A stretch of 64,000 bases of DNA from Mycobacterium sp. 852013-50091_SCH5140682 (GTDB lineage: Bacteria; Actinomycetota; Actinomycetes; Mycobacteriales; Mycobacteriaceae), in assembly GCF_001665685.1 (NCBI RefSeq), contig NZ_LZTB01000075.1, positions 62,001-126,000 of the forward strand, given 5' to 3'. The notes under the pieces were generated by a model. The model worked only from the letters and a program-made list of their open reading frames with translations, did not search any database and was not told the origin of the DNA. Made by a program: the position numbers and the translations under genes. This document shows, piece after piece, positions 1 through 7,907 of this stretch. Each line of letters starts with the position of its first letter. Within the stretch, counting starts at the first letter, position 1.

Positions 1-65
1 GCGGCGCGCATGCCTGCGCCGCCTGCGCCGACGATGACGACGTCGTAGCGGTGTTGGTGAATCAT
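1..65 (-). CDS. sdhA: Succinate dehydrogenase flavoprotein subunit SdhA, N-terminus only
   Basis: Only the first 21 codons lie in the window; the gene runs off the left edge. The start MIHQHRYDVVIVGAGGAG contains the Rossmann GxGxxG motif that binds FAD in SdhA/FrdA flavoproteins, where succinate is oxidised to fumarate. It follows sdhD by four bases on the same strand, in the usual sdhC-sdhD-sdhA-sdhB order of mycobacteria, so the identity rests on the motif plus the operon context. Confidence 0.9.
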   Translation of the reverse strand, partial: MIHQHRYDVVIVGAGGAGMRA

Positions 66-69
66 GGTG

Positions 70-543
70 TTAGCCCCCGATGTTGGCGTCGAAGGTGACC
101 AGGACGTAGGTGCCCAGTACCAGGGTGAATCCTGTGGCCAAGAGCAGCAGTGAGTTCAGGTAGAACTTGGTCACGTTCTTGCGGGCGTAGTCGCCGATGA
201 TGGTGCGCATGCCGTTGGCGCCGTGGATCATGGCCAGCCACAGCAGGGCCATGTCCCAGATCTGCCAGAACGGCGACGCCCAGCGCTGCGCGACGTAGTT
301 GAAGTCGATGCGGTACACGCCGTCCTGCCACATCAGCATGATGAACAGGTGCCCCAGGGCGAGAAAGACCAGCGCCACTCCGGAGAACCGCATGAACAGC
401 CAGGCGTATTTCTCGAAGTAGGGGATACCGCGGGGGCGCCGGGGAGCGCGCGGGTGATCGAGTGCGGCGGGACGGTCGTGTTCGCGCTCCAGGACCGGGG
501 CCAGGCGGCCGAGGCGGGATTCGCCCGGGGTGGGGGCGCTCAC
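70..543 (-). CDS. sdhD: Succinate dehydrogenase hydrophobic membrane anchor subunit SdhD
   Basis: About 157 residues. A charged, proline-rich N-terminal arm of some 50 residues is followed by three hydrophobic helices (starting at WLFMRFSGVALVFL, at FWQIWDMALLWLAMIHG and at FYLNSLLLLATGFTLVLG), the usual plan of a quinone-binding SdhC/SdhD anchor. The histidine in the first helix (LGHLFIML) and the one in WLAMIHGANG are candidate haem or quinone ligands. The GTG start at 543 overlaps the sdhC stop in a GTGA, which fixes the start and suggests translational coupling. It anchors SdhA/SdhB in the cytoplasmic membrane. Confidence 0.88.
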   Translation of the reverse strand: MSAPTPGESRLGRLAPVLEREHDRPAALDHPRAPRRPRGIPYFEKYAWLFMRFSGVALVFLALGHLFIMLMWQDGVYRIDFNYVAQRWASPFWQIWDMALLWLAMIHGANGMRTIIGDYARKNVTKFYLNSLLLLATGFTLVLGTYVLVTFDANIGG

Positions 544-956
544 AGGAATCGCTCCGTCATGTGCATACCCAGAACTCCTAGTCCGGCGATGAGGGCAACA
601 GCGAACACGGTCACCGCCACGGCGAGCATGTGGCGTTGATAGCGCGGGCCTTGGGCCCAGAAGTCGATGAGGATGACCCGGATGCCGTTGAGGGCGTGGA
701 AGAGGACCGCAGCGACCAGGCCCATCTCCATCAACCCGACGATCGGGGTTTTGTAGGTCTCGATGACCGCGTTGTAGGCCTGCGGGCTGACCCGCACCAA
801 CGCGGTATCCAACACATGGACAAACAAAAAGAAGAAGATCGTCGCCCCGGTGATGCGATGCAACACCCACGACCACATTCCTGGATCTCCGCGATACAAC
901 GTGCGTCGCCGCGATTTCCCGGACCGCGCCGCCGGCACCTCCGCCTGAGTACTCAC
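540..956 (-). CDS. sdhC: Succinate dehydrogenase cytochrome b556 subunit SdhC
   Basis: 138 residues with GTG start. I chose 956 because a GGAGG sits six bases upstream; longer versions add a non-conserved leader. The sequence shows the family hallmark RGDPGMWSWVLHRITG near residue 25, where the SxxHRxTG motif lines the quinone site, and three transmembrane helices, with a haem-ligand-type histidine in FHALNGIR. It is the first gene of the sdhCDA operon, which runs leftwards out of the window. The divergent neighbour is cdd. Confidence 0.9.
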   Translation of the reverse strand: MSTQAEVPAARSGKSRRRTLYRGDPGMWSWVLHRITGATIFFFLFVHVLDTALVRVSPQAYNAVIETYKTPIVGLMEMGLVAAVLFHALNGIRVILIDFWAQGPRYQRHMLAVAVTVFAVALIAGLGVLGMHMTERFL

Positions 957-1139
957 ATCGCCCTCCAACGCCATCGGTGGACGTTCGGGACCTGGTCTGC
1001 CGATTAGCCCCAAACCTCGGGGCGACTCTAAACCCATTTGCACTGGCGAACGAATACGGTGTCGAGGTATGGCGCGCAGAACTGGGAAAAGTTAGGTTTA
1101 CCTATCCACATCACACGTCGCTGAGGCGGAGGTTTCGGA
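957..1139. promoter_or_regulatory. Divergent intergenic region sdhC / cdd
   Basis: 183 bases hold the promoters of the sdh operon (leftwards) and of cdd (rightwards). An AT-richer patch at 1091-1104 contains AGGTTTACCT, a short inverted repeat, and is the likeliest place for the cdd promoter. I see no tRNA, terminator or convincing CRP-type palindrome here. Confidence 0.35.
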
Positions 1140-1175
1140 ATGCATTCAGAACCCATTCTCGAGGCGCTGACGTGA
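1140..1175 (+). CDS. Eleven-codon leader peptide overlapping the cdd start
   Basis: ATG at 1140 is preceded by a strong GGAGG Shine-Dalgarno seven bases upstream and opens an 11-codon frame (MHSEPILEALT) whose TGA overlaps the GTG start of cdd in a GTGA. The cdd GTG itself has no good ribosome-binding site, so the short frame could load ribosomes and pass them to cdd by termination-reinitiation. No attenuator hairpin or run of regulatory codons is visible, so coupling rather than attenuation is the simpler reading. Expression is inferred. Confidence 0.45.
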   Translation: MHSEPILEALT

Positions 1176-1579
1176 CGCGGGAGATTGACTGGAAAGTGTT
1201 GCGCGAGAAGGCAATTGCCGCATCGGAAGCCGCGTACGCGCCATATTCGCAATTCCCGGTCGGCGCTGCGGCACTGGTCGACGACGGCCGGGTGATTACC
1301 GGCTGCAATGTGGAGAATGTCTCATATGGCCTAGGTCTCTGTGCGGAGTGCAGTGTGGTCTGCAACCTGCATTCTTCGGGCGGCGGACGGCTGGTCGCGT
1401 TGAGCTGTGTCGGGCCCGACGGCGCGCTGTTGATGCCGTGCGGCCGGTGTCGACAGGTGCTGCTGGAACATGGCGGCTCCGCGTTGTTGATCGACCATCC
1501 GGGTGGCCCACGCCCGCTCGCCGAGTTGCTTCCGGACGCATTCGGGCCCGCTGACCTCGAGCGATCGAACAGAGCGTGA
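1172..1579 (+). CDS. cdd: Cytidine deaminase
   Basis: 135 residues, the normal length of the tetrameric Cdd family. It deaminates cytidine and deoxycytidine to uridine and deoxyuridine in pyrimidine salvage. The zinc and proton-shuttle motif CAEC is present (the family normally has HAE or CAE here), followed by PCGRCRQ supplying the other two zinc cysteines; GCNVENVSYG is the conserved substrate-binding stretch. The GTG at 1172 was chosen because the family starts with a few residues before WKVLREKA; the upstream extension is not conserved. deoA follows after an inserted MFS/TetR pair; in M. tuberculosis the two are adjacent. Confidence 0.95.
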   Translation: MTREIDWKVLREKAIAASEAAYAPYSQFPVGAAALVDDGRVITGCNVENVSYGLGLCAECSVVCNLHSSGGGRLVALSCVGPDGALLMPCGRCRQVLLEHGGSALLIDHPGGPRPLAELLPDAFGPADLERSNRA

Positions 1580-1590
1580 TGTCAAGCGGG

Positions 1591-3021
1591 TCAACGGCTC
1601 TCATCGGTGTCCAGATATCCGCGATCACGGAACAACCAAAGCGGTACCAGCAGTCCGCCCATCGCCGCGACGCCGGCCGCGAGCGAAAACGCCACGGTGA
1701 AACCGGTGTTGACGTCGCGGGGAGCTGCCCAGCCGACCAGCACCGCGGCCGCGAGCTGGCCGCCGAGCGCGCCGCCGATGGTGCGCGCCACCGTGTTCAG
1801 ACCGTTGGCGCTGCCGCTCTGTGCCTGCGGGCAGGCGGCGTTGACCATCCTGGGTAGCGCCGCCATCGCCAATCCCCAACCGACGCTGGCGATGGCGTAG
1901 TACAGCACCGCGTGCCACACCGATGCGTGGGTGACGGCCAGTAGGGCGGTGCCTGCGGCCGCAAGCGTCAGTCCGGCGGTCAGCGGGGCCCGCACCCCGA
2001 ACCGGTCGGCTAGTGCCGGTGCGGCCCAACTGGCAGGCATCGTCATCAGGGTCCCGGGCACCAGGACCAGTGCGGCGCCTGTCACCGACAATCCGAACCC
2101 TGGGTTACCCGTGGGTAGTTCGGCCAGTTTGGGCAGCGCCACGTACACCGCGAACTGGTTGACCCCGAGCAGCAACGCGCCCAGATGTGCTGCCGTCAGC
2201 GGCGGCTTGGTGAGCAGGGCGAGGTCCACGATGGGATGGGCCACCCGTCGCTCGACGGCGACGAACACCGCCAACATCGCGACGGCGGTGCCGAACAGGC
2301 CGAGTACGCGGGCGGTCGTCCAGCCCCACGCCGGCCCCTGTGTGACGGCGAGCAACAGCGCCAGCAGTCCTGCGGTCATCGTGGCTGTGCCCGCCACATC
2401 GAGCCGGCCGGGGTGGCGCTCGCGGCTTTCCGGAATCCACCGTGCCGTCATGATCAGGGCGGCCGACACCGGAACCGTGCCGATCGCGAACAGCCACCGC
2501 CACGACGCGTGGTCCACCACCAGCCCGCCGAGCAGCACGCCGACTCCGGCGGTGCCGGTCACCAGTCCGGATGCCACGGCCAGCCCTGCATGAGCCCGCG
2601 ATGCGGGGAGTGCCTCGCGCAGGATCGCAAACGTCAGTGGCAGCAGCGTGAGGCTCACGCCCTGGACGGCCCGGCAGGCGATGAGCGTGCCGATGTCGGG
2701 TGCGGCGATCGACGCCAGCGTGGCAGCCAGGTAGATCGCCAGCATCCAGAGCAGCACCCGGCGCTTGCCGAACCTGTCGCCCAGGCGGCTGACGACGGGT
2801 GTGACCACTGCGCTGGCCAGCAGCATCGCCGACAGCACCGCCCATGATGCTGCGGTGGTGGTCGTGCGCAGATCGCGTTGCAGGACGCCGAGGGTCGGCA
2901 CGAGCATGGTCTGCAGCAGTCCGTAGGAGACGACGACCATGCACATCGCGGCAAGGATGCGCCCCGAACCGTACCGTCGGGAAGCTCCGGATGCGGCATG
3001 CTGGCGAGCGATGACGTCCAT
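1591..3021 (-). CDS. MFS multidrug efflux transporter, DHA2/EmrB-QacA type (14 helices)
   Basis: 476 residues, starting at an ATG with AAGGAGATCC just upstream. The hydrophobicity pattern fits about 14 transmembrane helices. The major-facilitator motif A is clear in GDRFGKRRVLL near residue 80, and an antiporter-type motif C (GLVTGTAGVGVLLGG) lies near residue 160. It would export hydrophobic or cationic drugs with proton antiport. It is divergent from a TetR gene with paired operators between them, the usual layout of an inducible pump and its repressor. It ends 11 bases from cdd, tail to tail. The substrate cannot be read from sequence. Confidence 0.85.
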   Translation of the reverse strand: MDVIARQHAASGASRRYGSGRILAAMCMVVVSYGLLQTMLVPTLGVLQRDLRTTTTAASWAVLSAMLLASAVVTPVVSRLGDRFGKRRVLLWMLAIYLAATLASIAAPDIGTLIACRAVQGVSLTLLPLTFAILREALPASRAHAGLAVASGLVTGTAGVGVLLGGLVVDHASWRWLFAIGTVPVSAALIMTARWIPESRERHPGRLDVAGTATMTAGLLALLLAVTQGPAWGWTTARVLGLFGTAVAMLAVFVAVERRVAHPIVDLALLTKPPLTAAHLGALLLGVNQFAVYVALPKLAELPTGNPGFGLSVTGAALVLVPGTLMTMPASWAAPALADRFGVRAPLTAGLTLAAAGTALLAVTHASVWHAVLYYAIASVGWGLAMAALPRMVNAACPQAQSGSANGLNTVARTIGGALGGQLAAAVLVGWAAPRDVNTGFTVAFSLAAGVAAMGGLLVPLWLFRDRGYLDTDESR

Positions 3022-3052
3022 GGATCTCCTTGCCAAGAGGCCTGTCACGTGC

Positions 3053-3100
3053 GCGAACACTGTTCGCAACCGCTCTCACGGTAGCGCGAACGCTGTTCGC
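3053..3100. promoter_or_regulatory. Two near-identical 15-bp TetR operators
   Basis: GCGAACACTGTTCGC (3053-3067) and GCGAACGCTGTTCGC (3086-3100) are inverted repeats of the same sequence, 33 bp apart centre to centre (about three helical turns, same DNA face). They fill the 93-base space between the divergent pump and TetR genes, so they are almost certainly the repressor's binding sites and control both genes. Confidence 0.75.
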
Positions 3101-3114
3101 GTAGGGGTCTACCC

Positions 3115-3651
3115 GTGACGCAACCGCTGAACAAGGCGACGATCGTGGCGGCGGCGCGCCGGATCGCTGACCGCGACGGCCTGGCCGAGCTGACGCTGCG
3201 CCGCATCGCCGGGGAACTCGGCACGGGTGCGGCCTCGCTCTACCGGCACATCGCCGACCGGCAAGAGCTGCTGCTCCTGCTCGTCGAGGATCTGGTGGCC
3301 GGCTACCCGTTGATCGACCCTGCGGGCGCAGACCCCGTGGAGGCCGTGGTCCGGCAATGGCACGCCATGTACGACCACCTGGTCGCGCACTCGTGGAGCG
3401 GACCCGTCATCGCCGACGGCGACTACGCGCTGCCGTCGGCGAAACCAGTGGCCGATCACTGCATGGCGCTGCTGCGCGGCGCCGGACTCGACGAGATGGC
3501 CGCGCCACGCGTCTACCGCGCCGCGTGGCGCCTCCTGATCGGTCACCTGATGTCGCGGCACCCGTTCGGACATTTGCAGGGTGCTCCGCCCCAGCAGGAC
3601 GATTTCGACTGGGCGCTACGGACATTGCTGCGGGGCGCGCTCGCCGAATGA
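3115..3651 (+). CDS. TetR-family repressor of the adjacent MFS pump
   Basis: 178 residues. The N-terminal helix-turn-helix is clear: TIVAAARRIADRDGLAELTLRRIAGELG, then GTGAASLYRHIADRQELL, with the recognition helix ending in the family's LYRH. The C-terminal ligand domain resembles the TetR_C group that follows tetracycline-type repressors. The GTG start at 3115 has a weak ribosome-binding site, but no other start preserves the helix-turn-helix spacing. Divergent from the DHA2 pump with two operators between them; a ligand, perhaps a pump substrate, would relieve repression. Confidence 0.85.
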   Translation: MTQPLNKATIVAAARRIADRDGLAELTLRRIAGELGTGAASLYRHIADRQELLLLLVEDLVAGYPLIDPAGADPVEAVVRQWHAMYDHLVAHSWSGPVIADGDYALPSAKPVADHCMALLRGAGLDEMAAPRVYRAAWRLLIGHLMSRHPFGHLQGAPPQQDDFDWALRTLLRGALAE

Positions 3652-3656
3652 GCGGT

Positions 3657-3670
3657 TAGGATTTGCGCCA
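3657..3670 (+). promoter_or_regulatory. Probable deoA promoter -10 element
   Basis: TAGGAT at 3657-3662 matches the mycobacterial TANNNT -10 element. A start site seven bases later falls on A3670, the first base of the ATC codon at which the conserved deoA reading frame begins, suggesting a leaderless transcript. Confidence 0.4.
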
Positions 3671-4953
3671 TCGACGCCCCCACCATCATCCGAACCAAAC
3701 GCGACGGCGGTGTGCTGTCCGACGCGGCCATCGACTGGGTTATCGCCGGGTATACGCATGGCCGGGTTGCCGACGAGCAGATGTCGGCGCTGCTGATGGC
3801 GATCTTCCTGCGTGGCATGACGCCCGCGGAGATCGCCCGGTGGACCGCGGCCATGGTGGCGTCGGGGGAGCGGTTCGACTTCACCGATCTGCGCCGGGCC
3901 GGTAAGCCGCTGGCGCTGGTGGACAAACATTCGACCGGCGGAGTCGGCGACAAGATCACCATCCCGCTCGTCCCCGTGGTGCTGGCCTGCGGTGGCAGTG
4001 TGCCGCAGGCTGCCGGACGCGGCCTCGGGCACACCGGTGGCACGCTCGACAAGCTGGAGGCGATTCCCGGATTCACCGCCGAGCTGTCCAAAGACCGTAT
4101 CCGTCAACAGCTTTGCGAGGTCGGCGCGGCCATCTTCGCGGCCGGGGACCTGGCACCGGCCGACCGCAAGATCTATGCGCTGCGTGACGTCACCGCCACC
4201 ACCGAATCGCTGCCGCTCATCGCGAGCTCGGTGATGAGCAAGAAGCTCGCCGAGGGGGCCGAGGCACTGGTCCTCGACGTCAAGGTCGGGCGCGGCGCGT
4301 TCCTCAAGACTGAGGCCGAATCCCGCGAGCTCGCCCGCACCATGGTCGAGCTCGGCAATGCCTACGGGGTTCCGACGCGGGCCCTGCTCACCGATATGGA
4401 CCGGCCGTTGGGGCGCACGGTGGGCAATGCGGTCGAGGTGGCCGAGTCGCTGGAGGTGCTGGCAGGCGGCGGCCCGCCCGATGTGGTCGAGCTGACGGTG
4501 GCGCTGGCCGCCGAGATGCTCGCTGCTGCAGGCATCGACGGCGTCGACCCGGCCGCAACGCTGCGCGACGGTTCGGCGATGGACCGGTTCCGTGATCTGG
4601 TGACCGCGCAGGGCGGCGATCTGTCCCAGCCGCTGCCCGTGGGCGCCTGTTCGGAGACCATCACCGCGGCGAGCGGCGGCGTGATGGGCGACATCGACGC
4701 CATGGGTGTGGCGATGGCCGCCTGGCGACTGGGCGCAGGCCGTGCCCACCCGGGCGACCCCGTGCAAGCGGGCGCAGGGGTCCGGATTCATCGCACGCCG
4801 GGCGAGCCGGTAGCGGCCGGTGACCCGATCTTCACGCTCTACACCGACACAGCCGACCGGCTCCCGGCAGCGCTGGCCGAACTCGAGGGGGCGTGGGCGC
4901 TCGGGGACACCGCGCCGGTGCTCGGCCCGCTGATCATCGACCGGATCGACTGA
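3670..4953 (+). CDS. deoA: Thymidine phosphorylase
   Basis: Phosphorolysis of thymidine and deoxyuridine to base plus deoxyribose 1-phosphate. The phosphate-binding signature DKHSTGGVGDK lies near residue 85, followed by the glycine-rich GRGLGHTGGTLDKLE and, later, SSVMSKKLAEGAEALVLDVK. Length of about 428 residues is normal. The start is odd: the conserved N-terminal IIRTKRDGG is encoded, but no ATG, GTG, TTG or CTG lies between the upstream stop (3649) and GTG 3712, which would cut that motif off. I place the start at ATC 3670 (ATT 3661 is the other option); GTG 3712 is the conservative annotation. Confidence 0.9.
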   Translation: MDAPTIIRTKRDGGVLSDAAIDWVIAGYTHGRVADEQMSALLMAIFLRGMTPAEIARWTAAMVASGERFDFTDLRRAGKPLALVDKHSTGGVGDKITIPLVPVVLACGGSVPQAAGRGLGHTGGTLDKLEAIPGFTAELSKDRIRQQLCEVGAAIFAAGDLAPADRKIYALRDVTATTESLPLIASSVMSKKLAEGAEALVLDVKVGRGAFLKTEAESRELARTMVELGNAYGVPTRALLTDMDRPLGRTVGNAVEVAESLEVLAGGGPPDVVELTVALAAEMLAAAGIDGVDPAATLRDGSAMDRFRDLVTAQGGDLSQPLPVGACSETITAASGGVMGDIDAMGVAMAAWRLGAGRAHPGDPVQAGAGVRIHRTPGEPVAAGDPIFTLYTDTADRLPAALAELEGAWALGDTAPVLGPLIIDRID

Positions 4954-4972
4954 CGGCAACGCGGCAGGCGCC

Positions 4973-5833
4973 TCACGACGCGTAGAGCCGCGTGACGGCG
5001 TCGATGAGAGCGTCGAGCCCTTCCGGGCGATCGTCGTGGCGCCACACCAGCCGGACGGCGATGCGCGGGCCGTCTTTGATCGGCCGGTAGGTGACGCCGG
5101 GCCGGGGGTGGTGGTGCGCGGTTGCCTCGGCCGTCGTACCCACACCACGGCCCGCGGCGATCGCGTCCAGCCAGCTGTCGATGTTGGTGGACTCGATGAA
5201 CCGTGGTGGTTGATGCTCGGTGCCGCTCCACAACCGGCTGCTGGTGGTCCCGACCCGGGGATCGATGATCACCGTGCGTTCGGCGATCTCGGCCATGCTC
5301 AGCTGACGCCGCCTCGACCACTGCGGATCGTCGGAGGCGAACGCCGCCAGGCGTCGTTCCAGACCGACCACCACCGAGTCGAACCGTTTGTCGTCGCCCG
5401 CACGCCGCACGATCGCGACGTCGCACAATCCCTCGGACAGGCCGGCGGAGGGCGAGTCGTGGCGCACCAGCTCGAGTTCGATGGAGTCGTGCTGCTCGGC
5501 CCAATCCCGTTGCAGCCGTGCGGTATGGCGTCCGAGTGCTGCCCACGCGTACCCGAGGCGCAGCACTCTGTGGCGCGAGGCCACGAATTCGGTGAACTTC
5601 TCGGCTTCCGCGAGCACCCGCCTGGCATGGGGCAGCAGCTGTTGGCCGGCTCCGGTGAGTTCGCAACCTCGTGGCACCCGGCGAAGCAGCCGGTTGCCGA
5701 CGGCCTTCTCCAGCGCCGCGATGGTGCGCGAGACCGCGGCTTGTGAGACGTACAGCTGGGCCGCCGCGTCGGTGAATGACCCGGTGTCGGCGGCGGTCAC
5801 GAAGTATCGCAGCTCGCGCAGACTCCACTCCAT
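4973..5833 (-). CDS. LysR-family regulator, divergent from an EamA exporter
   Basis: 286 residues. The N-terminal winged helix-turn-helix reads LRELRYFVTAADTGSFTDAAAQLYVSQAAVSRTIAALEK (residues 5-43, shown in parts of the family as A-x6-S-x-S-R), followed by a periplasmic-binding-like effector domain. The ATG at 5833 was chosen because the family helix begins within five residues of the start. It converges with deoA (19 bases) and is divergent from the EamA transporter, its likely target. This pair separates deoA from add, which are neighbours in M. tuberculosis. Confidence 0.85.
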   Translation of the reverse strand: MEWSLRELRYFVTAADTGSFTDAAAQLYVSQAAVSRTIAALEKAVGNRLLRRVPRGCELTGAGQQLLPHARRVLAEAEKFTEFVASRHRVLRLGYAWAALGRHTARLQRDWAEQHDSIELELVRHDSPSAGLSEGLCDVAIVRRAGDDKRFDSVVVGLERRLAAFASDDPQWSRRRQLSMAEIAERTVIIDPRVGTTSSRLWSGTEHQPPRFIESTNIDSWLDAIAAGRGVGTTAEATAHHHPRPGVTYRPIKDGPRIAVRLVWRHDDRPEGLDALIDAVTRLYAS

Positions 5834-5852
5834 AACCAAATCGTATGGCAAC

Positions 5853-5865
5853 TGCAAAACATGCA
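5853..5865. promoter_or_regulatory. Candidate LysR-binding palindrome
   Basis: TGCAAAACATGCA, arms TGCA with a five-base centre, lies in the 69-base space between the divergent lysR and eamA genes, in an AT-richer patch. It resembles the short T-N11-A dyads bound by LysR proteins. Placement is good, specificity is a guess. Confidence 0.4.
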
Positions 5866-5902
5866 CTAGGTTTATGGTGCTGGTCATCCTTACCGTGACC
5901 GC

Positions 5903-6805
5903 ATGAACACCCTCGACAGCACTGAGCGTCCAGGCAGCCCCGTGGCCGCCCCGGCGGCTGCGCGTCGGCGTGGCGCAGGCTTCGCGTTGATGGCGGCGAG
6001 TTCGGCTTCCAACCAGGTCGGCGCCGCACTGGGCGCGTCGGCGTTCGGGGCGATCGGTCCGATCGGTGTGGTTGCCGTCCGGCAGATCGTCACCGCGCTC
6101 GTCCTGGTGCCCGCGGTGCGGCCCCGTCTGCGGGGGCTGCGGGCAGACCAGTGGCGCCCGATTCTCGCCCTCGTGGTGGTCCTCGGCGTGATGAACCTCT
6201 GCCTGTACGCCGCGATCGAGCGCATCGGACTTGGTCTGGCCGTCACACTGGAATTTCTCGGCCCGCTGGCCGTCGCGGTCGCCAGTTCGCGACGTGCCAT
6301 GGACATTGCCGGTGCTGTGCTGGCGGGGATCGGCGTGGTGATACTCACCGACCCCGGCCCTACCACCGATGTCGTCGGCATCGCCCTCGGCCTGCTTGCG
6401 GCAACGGCCTGGGGTCTCTACATCCTGCTCAACCGCACCCTGGGCCTGCGGCTCCCCGGACTGCAAGGAACCGCCGTGACCAGCCTTGTCGCCGCCGCGG
6501 TCTGGATTCCGATCGCCGTGGTGTGGTTCAGCGTCCACGCGCCGACCGCCGCGGCGATCGCGCTCGCGCTCGCGTGCGGGCTGATGTCGTCGATCGTGCC
6601 CTATGTCGCCGATCTGCTCGCGCTGCGTCGCGTCCCGGCGCACATCTTCGGCACGTTCACGAGCATCAATCCGATCTGGGCGGCCCTGGCCGGCTGGCTG
6701 CTACTGCGCCAACCGCTGGACGTCCACGAGTGGGCCGGTATTGGTCTGATCGTCATCAGCAACGGTGTGGTTTCGTCTGCACAGTTGCGCCGTGGTCGCG
6801 GATGA
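5903..6805 (+). CDS. EamA/DMT-family inner-membrane exporter (RhtA-like)
   Basis: 300 residues with about ten transmembrane helices in two repeats, the layout of drug/metabolite transporters of the EamA family; the second repeat has the typical SSIVPYVADLLALRRVPAHIFGTFTSINP. RhtA-type members export threonine, homoserine or other small metabolites. The ATG at 5903 sits at a suitable distance from the promoter region shared with the divergent LysR. It ends seven bases before add, so add may be co-transcribed with it. The exported compound is not evident; the salvage context could mean nucleoside-derived metabolites. Confidence 0.8.
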   Translation: MNTLDSTERPGSPVAAPAAARRRGAGFALMAASSASNQVGAALGASAFGAIGPIGVVAVRQIVTALVLVPAVRPRLRGLRADQWRPILALVVVLGVMNLCLYAAIERIGLGLAVTLEFLGPLAVAVASSRRAMDIAGAVLAGIGVVILTDPGPTTDVVGIALGLLAATAWGLYILLNRTLGLRLPGLQGTAVTSLVAAAVWIPIAVVWFSVHAPTAAAIALALACGLMSSIVPYVADLLALRRVPAHIFGTFTSINPIWAALAGWLLLRQPLDVHEWAGIGLIVISNGVVSSAQLRRGRG

Positions 6806-6812
6806 TGGAGAG

Positions 6813-7904
6813 ATGAGTACCCCGCTGACCTTCGACATGATCCGCCACGCCCCCAAAGCCCTGCTGCACGATCACCTCGACGGTGGGTTGCGCCCGGGCA
6901 CCGTGCTCGATCTTGCCGGTCAGTTCGGGTACGACGAGCTGCCCGCCACCGACGTCGACGAACTGGCGACGTTCTTCCGCACGGCCGCGCACAGTGGCTC
7001 GCTCGTGCGGTACCTGGAGCCCTTCGCGCACACGGTCGGTGTCATGCAGACCCCCGAGGCCCTGTACCGCGTGGCCCACGAATGCGTCGAGGATCTCGCG
7101 GCCGACAATGTGGTGTACGCGGAGGTCCGGTTCGCACCCGAACTGCACATCGACCGCGGCCTGTCCCTGGATGCGGTGGTCGACGCGGTGTTGGCTGGTT
7201 TCGCCGACGGGGAGAAGGCGGCCGCGGCGGTCGAGGGGCGCACCATCACCGTGCGCTGCCTGGTCACCGCGATGCGCCACGCTGCCCGGTCCCGCGAGAT
7301 CGCCGAACTGGCAATCAGGTTCCGCGACAAGGGCGTTGTGGGCTTCGACATCGCCGGGGCCGAGGCGGGCTATCCGCCGTCCCGGCATCTCGACGCGTTC
7401 GAGTACATGCGAAGCAACAACGCGCGCTTCACCATTCACGCCGGCGAGGCGTTCGGGCTGCCGTCGATCCATGAGGCGATCGCGTTCTGCGGTGCCGACC
7501 GGCTCGGTCACGGCGTGCGAATCGTCGACGACATCACCCAGCTCGACGACGGCAGCCAGAAGCTCGGCAGGCTGGCAGCGATCTTGCGGGACAAGCGCAT
7601 ACCGCTGGAGATGTGCCCGAGCAGCAATGTGCAGACCGGGGCCGCGCCGTCCATCGCCGAGCACCCGTTCGACCGGTTGGCCCGGCTGCGGTTCCGGGTC
7701 ACCGTCAACACCGACAACCGGTTGATGAGCGACACCACCATGACCCAGGAGATGACGCGTCTGGTCGATGCTTTCGGCTACGGCTGGAGCGACTTGGAAC
7801 GCTTCACCATCAATGCGATGAAGTCCGCGTTCATCCCGTTCGACGAGCGGCTGGCCATCATCGACGAGGTGATCAAGCCGCGTTACGCCGTGCTGGTGGG
7901 CTGA
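6813..7904 (+). CDS. add: Adenosine deaminase
   Basis: 363 residues, the family's usual size. Converts adenosine and deoxyadenosine to inosine forms in purine salvage. Metal ligands are visible in order: H19 and H21 in LLHDHLDGG, the histidine of IHAGEA near residue 209 with its catalytic glutamate, RLGHGVRI near 235, and an aspartate of VNTDN near 298 (TDN instead of the commoner TDDP). The start ATG 6813 has GGAGAG upstream and gives the family N-terminus. Ends just before the convergent ligase gene at 7908. Confidence 0.95.
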   Translation: MSTPLTFDMIRHAPKALLHDHLDGGLRPGTVLDLAGQFGYDELPATDVDELATFFRTAAHSGSLVRYLEPFAHTVGVMQTPEALYRVAHECVEDLAADNVVYAEVRFAPELHIDRGLSLDAVVDAVLAGFADGEKAAAAVEGRTITVRCLVTAMRHAARSREIAELAIRFRDKGVVGFDIAGAEAGYPPSRHLDAFEYMRSNNARFTIHAGEAFGLPSIHEAIAFCGADRLGHGVRIVDDITQLDDGSQKLGRLAAILRDKRIPLEMCPSSNVQTGAAPSIAEHPFDRLARLRFRVTVNTDNRLMSDTTMTQEMTRLVDAFGYGWSDLERFTINAMKSAFIPFDERLAIIDEVIKPRYAVLVG

Positions 7905-7907
7905 AAC

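Noticed and set aside
223..1007. Long plus-strand frames opposite sdhC and sdhD
   Set aside because: They mirror the real genes in GC-rich DNA, have Arg/Asp/His-rich compositions without motifs, and sdhC/sdhD on the minus strand are well supported.
1591..1857. Plus-strand frames following cdd
   Set aside because: They overlap the well-supported MFS transporter C-terminus and have no coding features.
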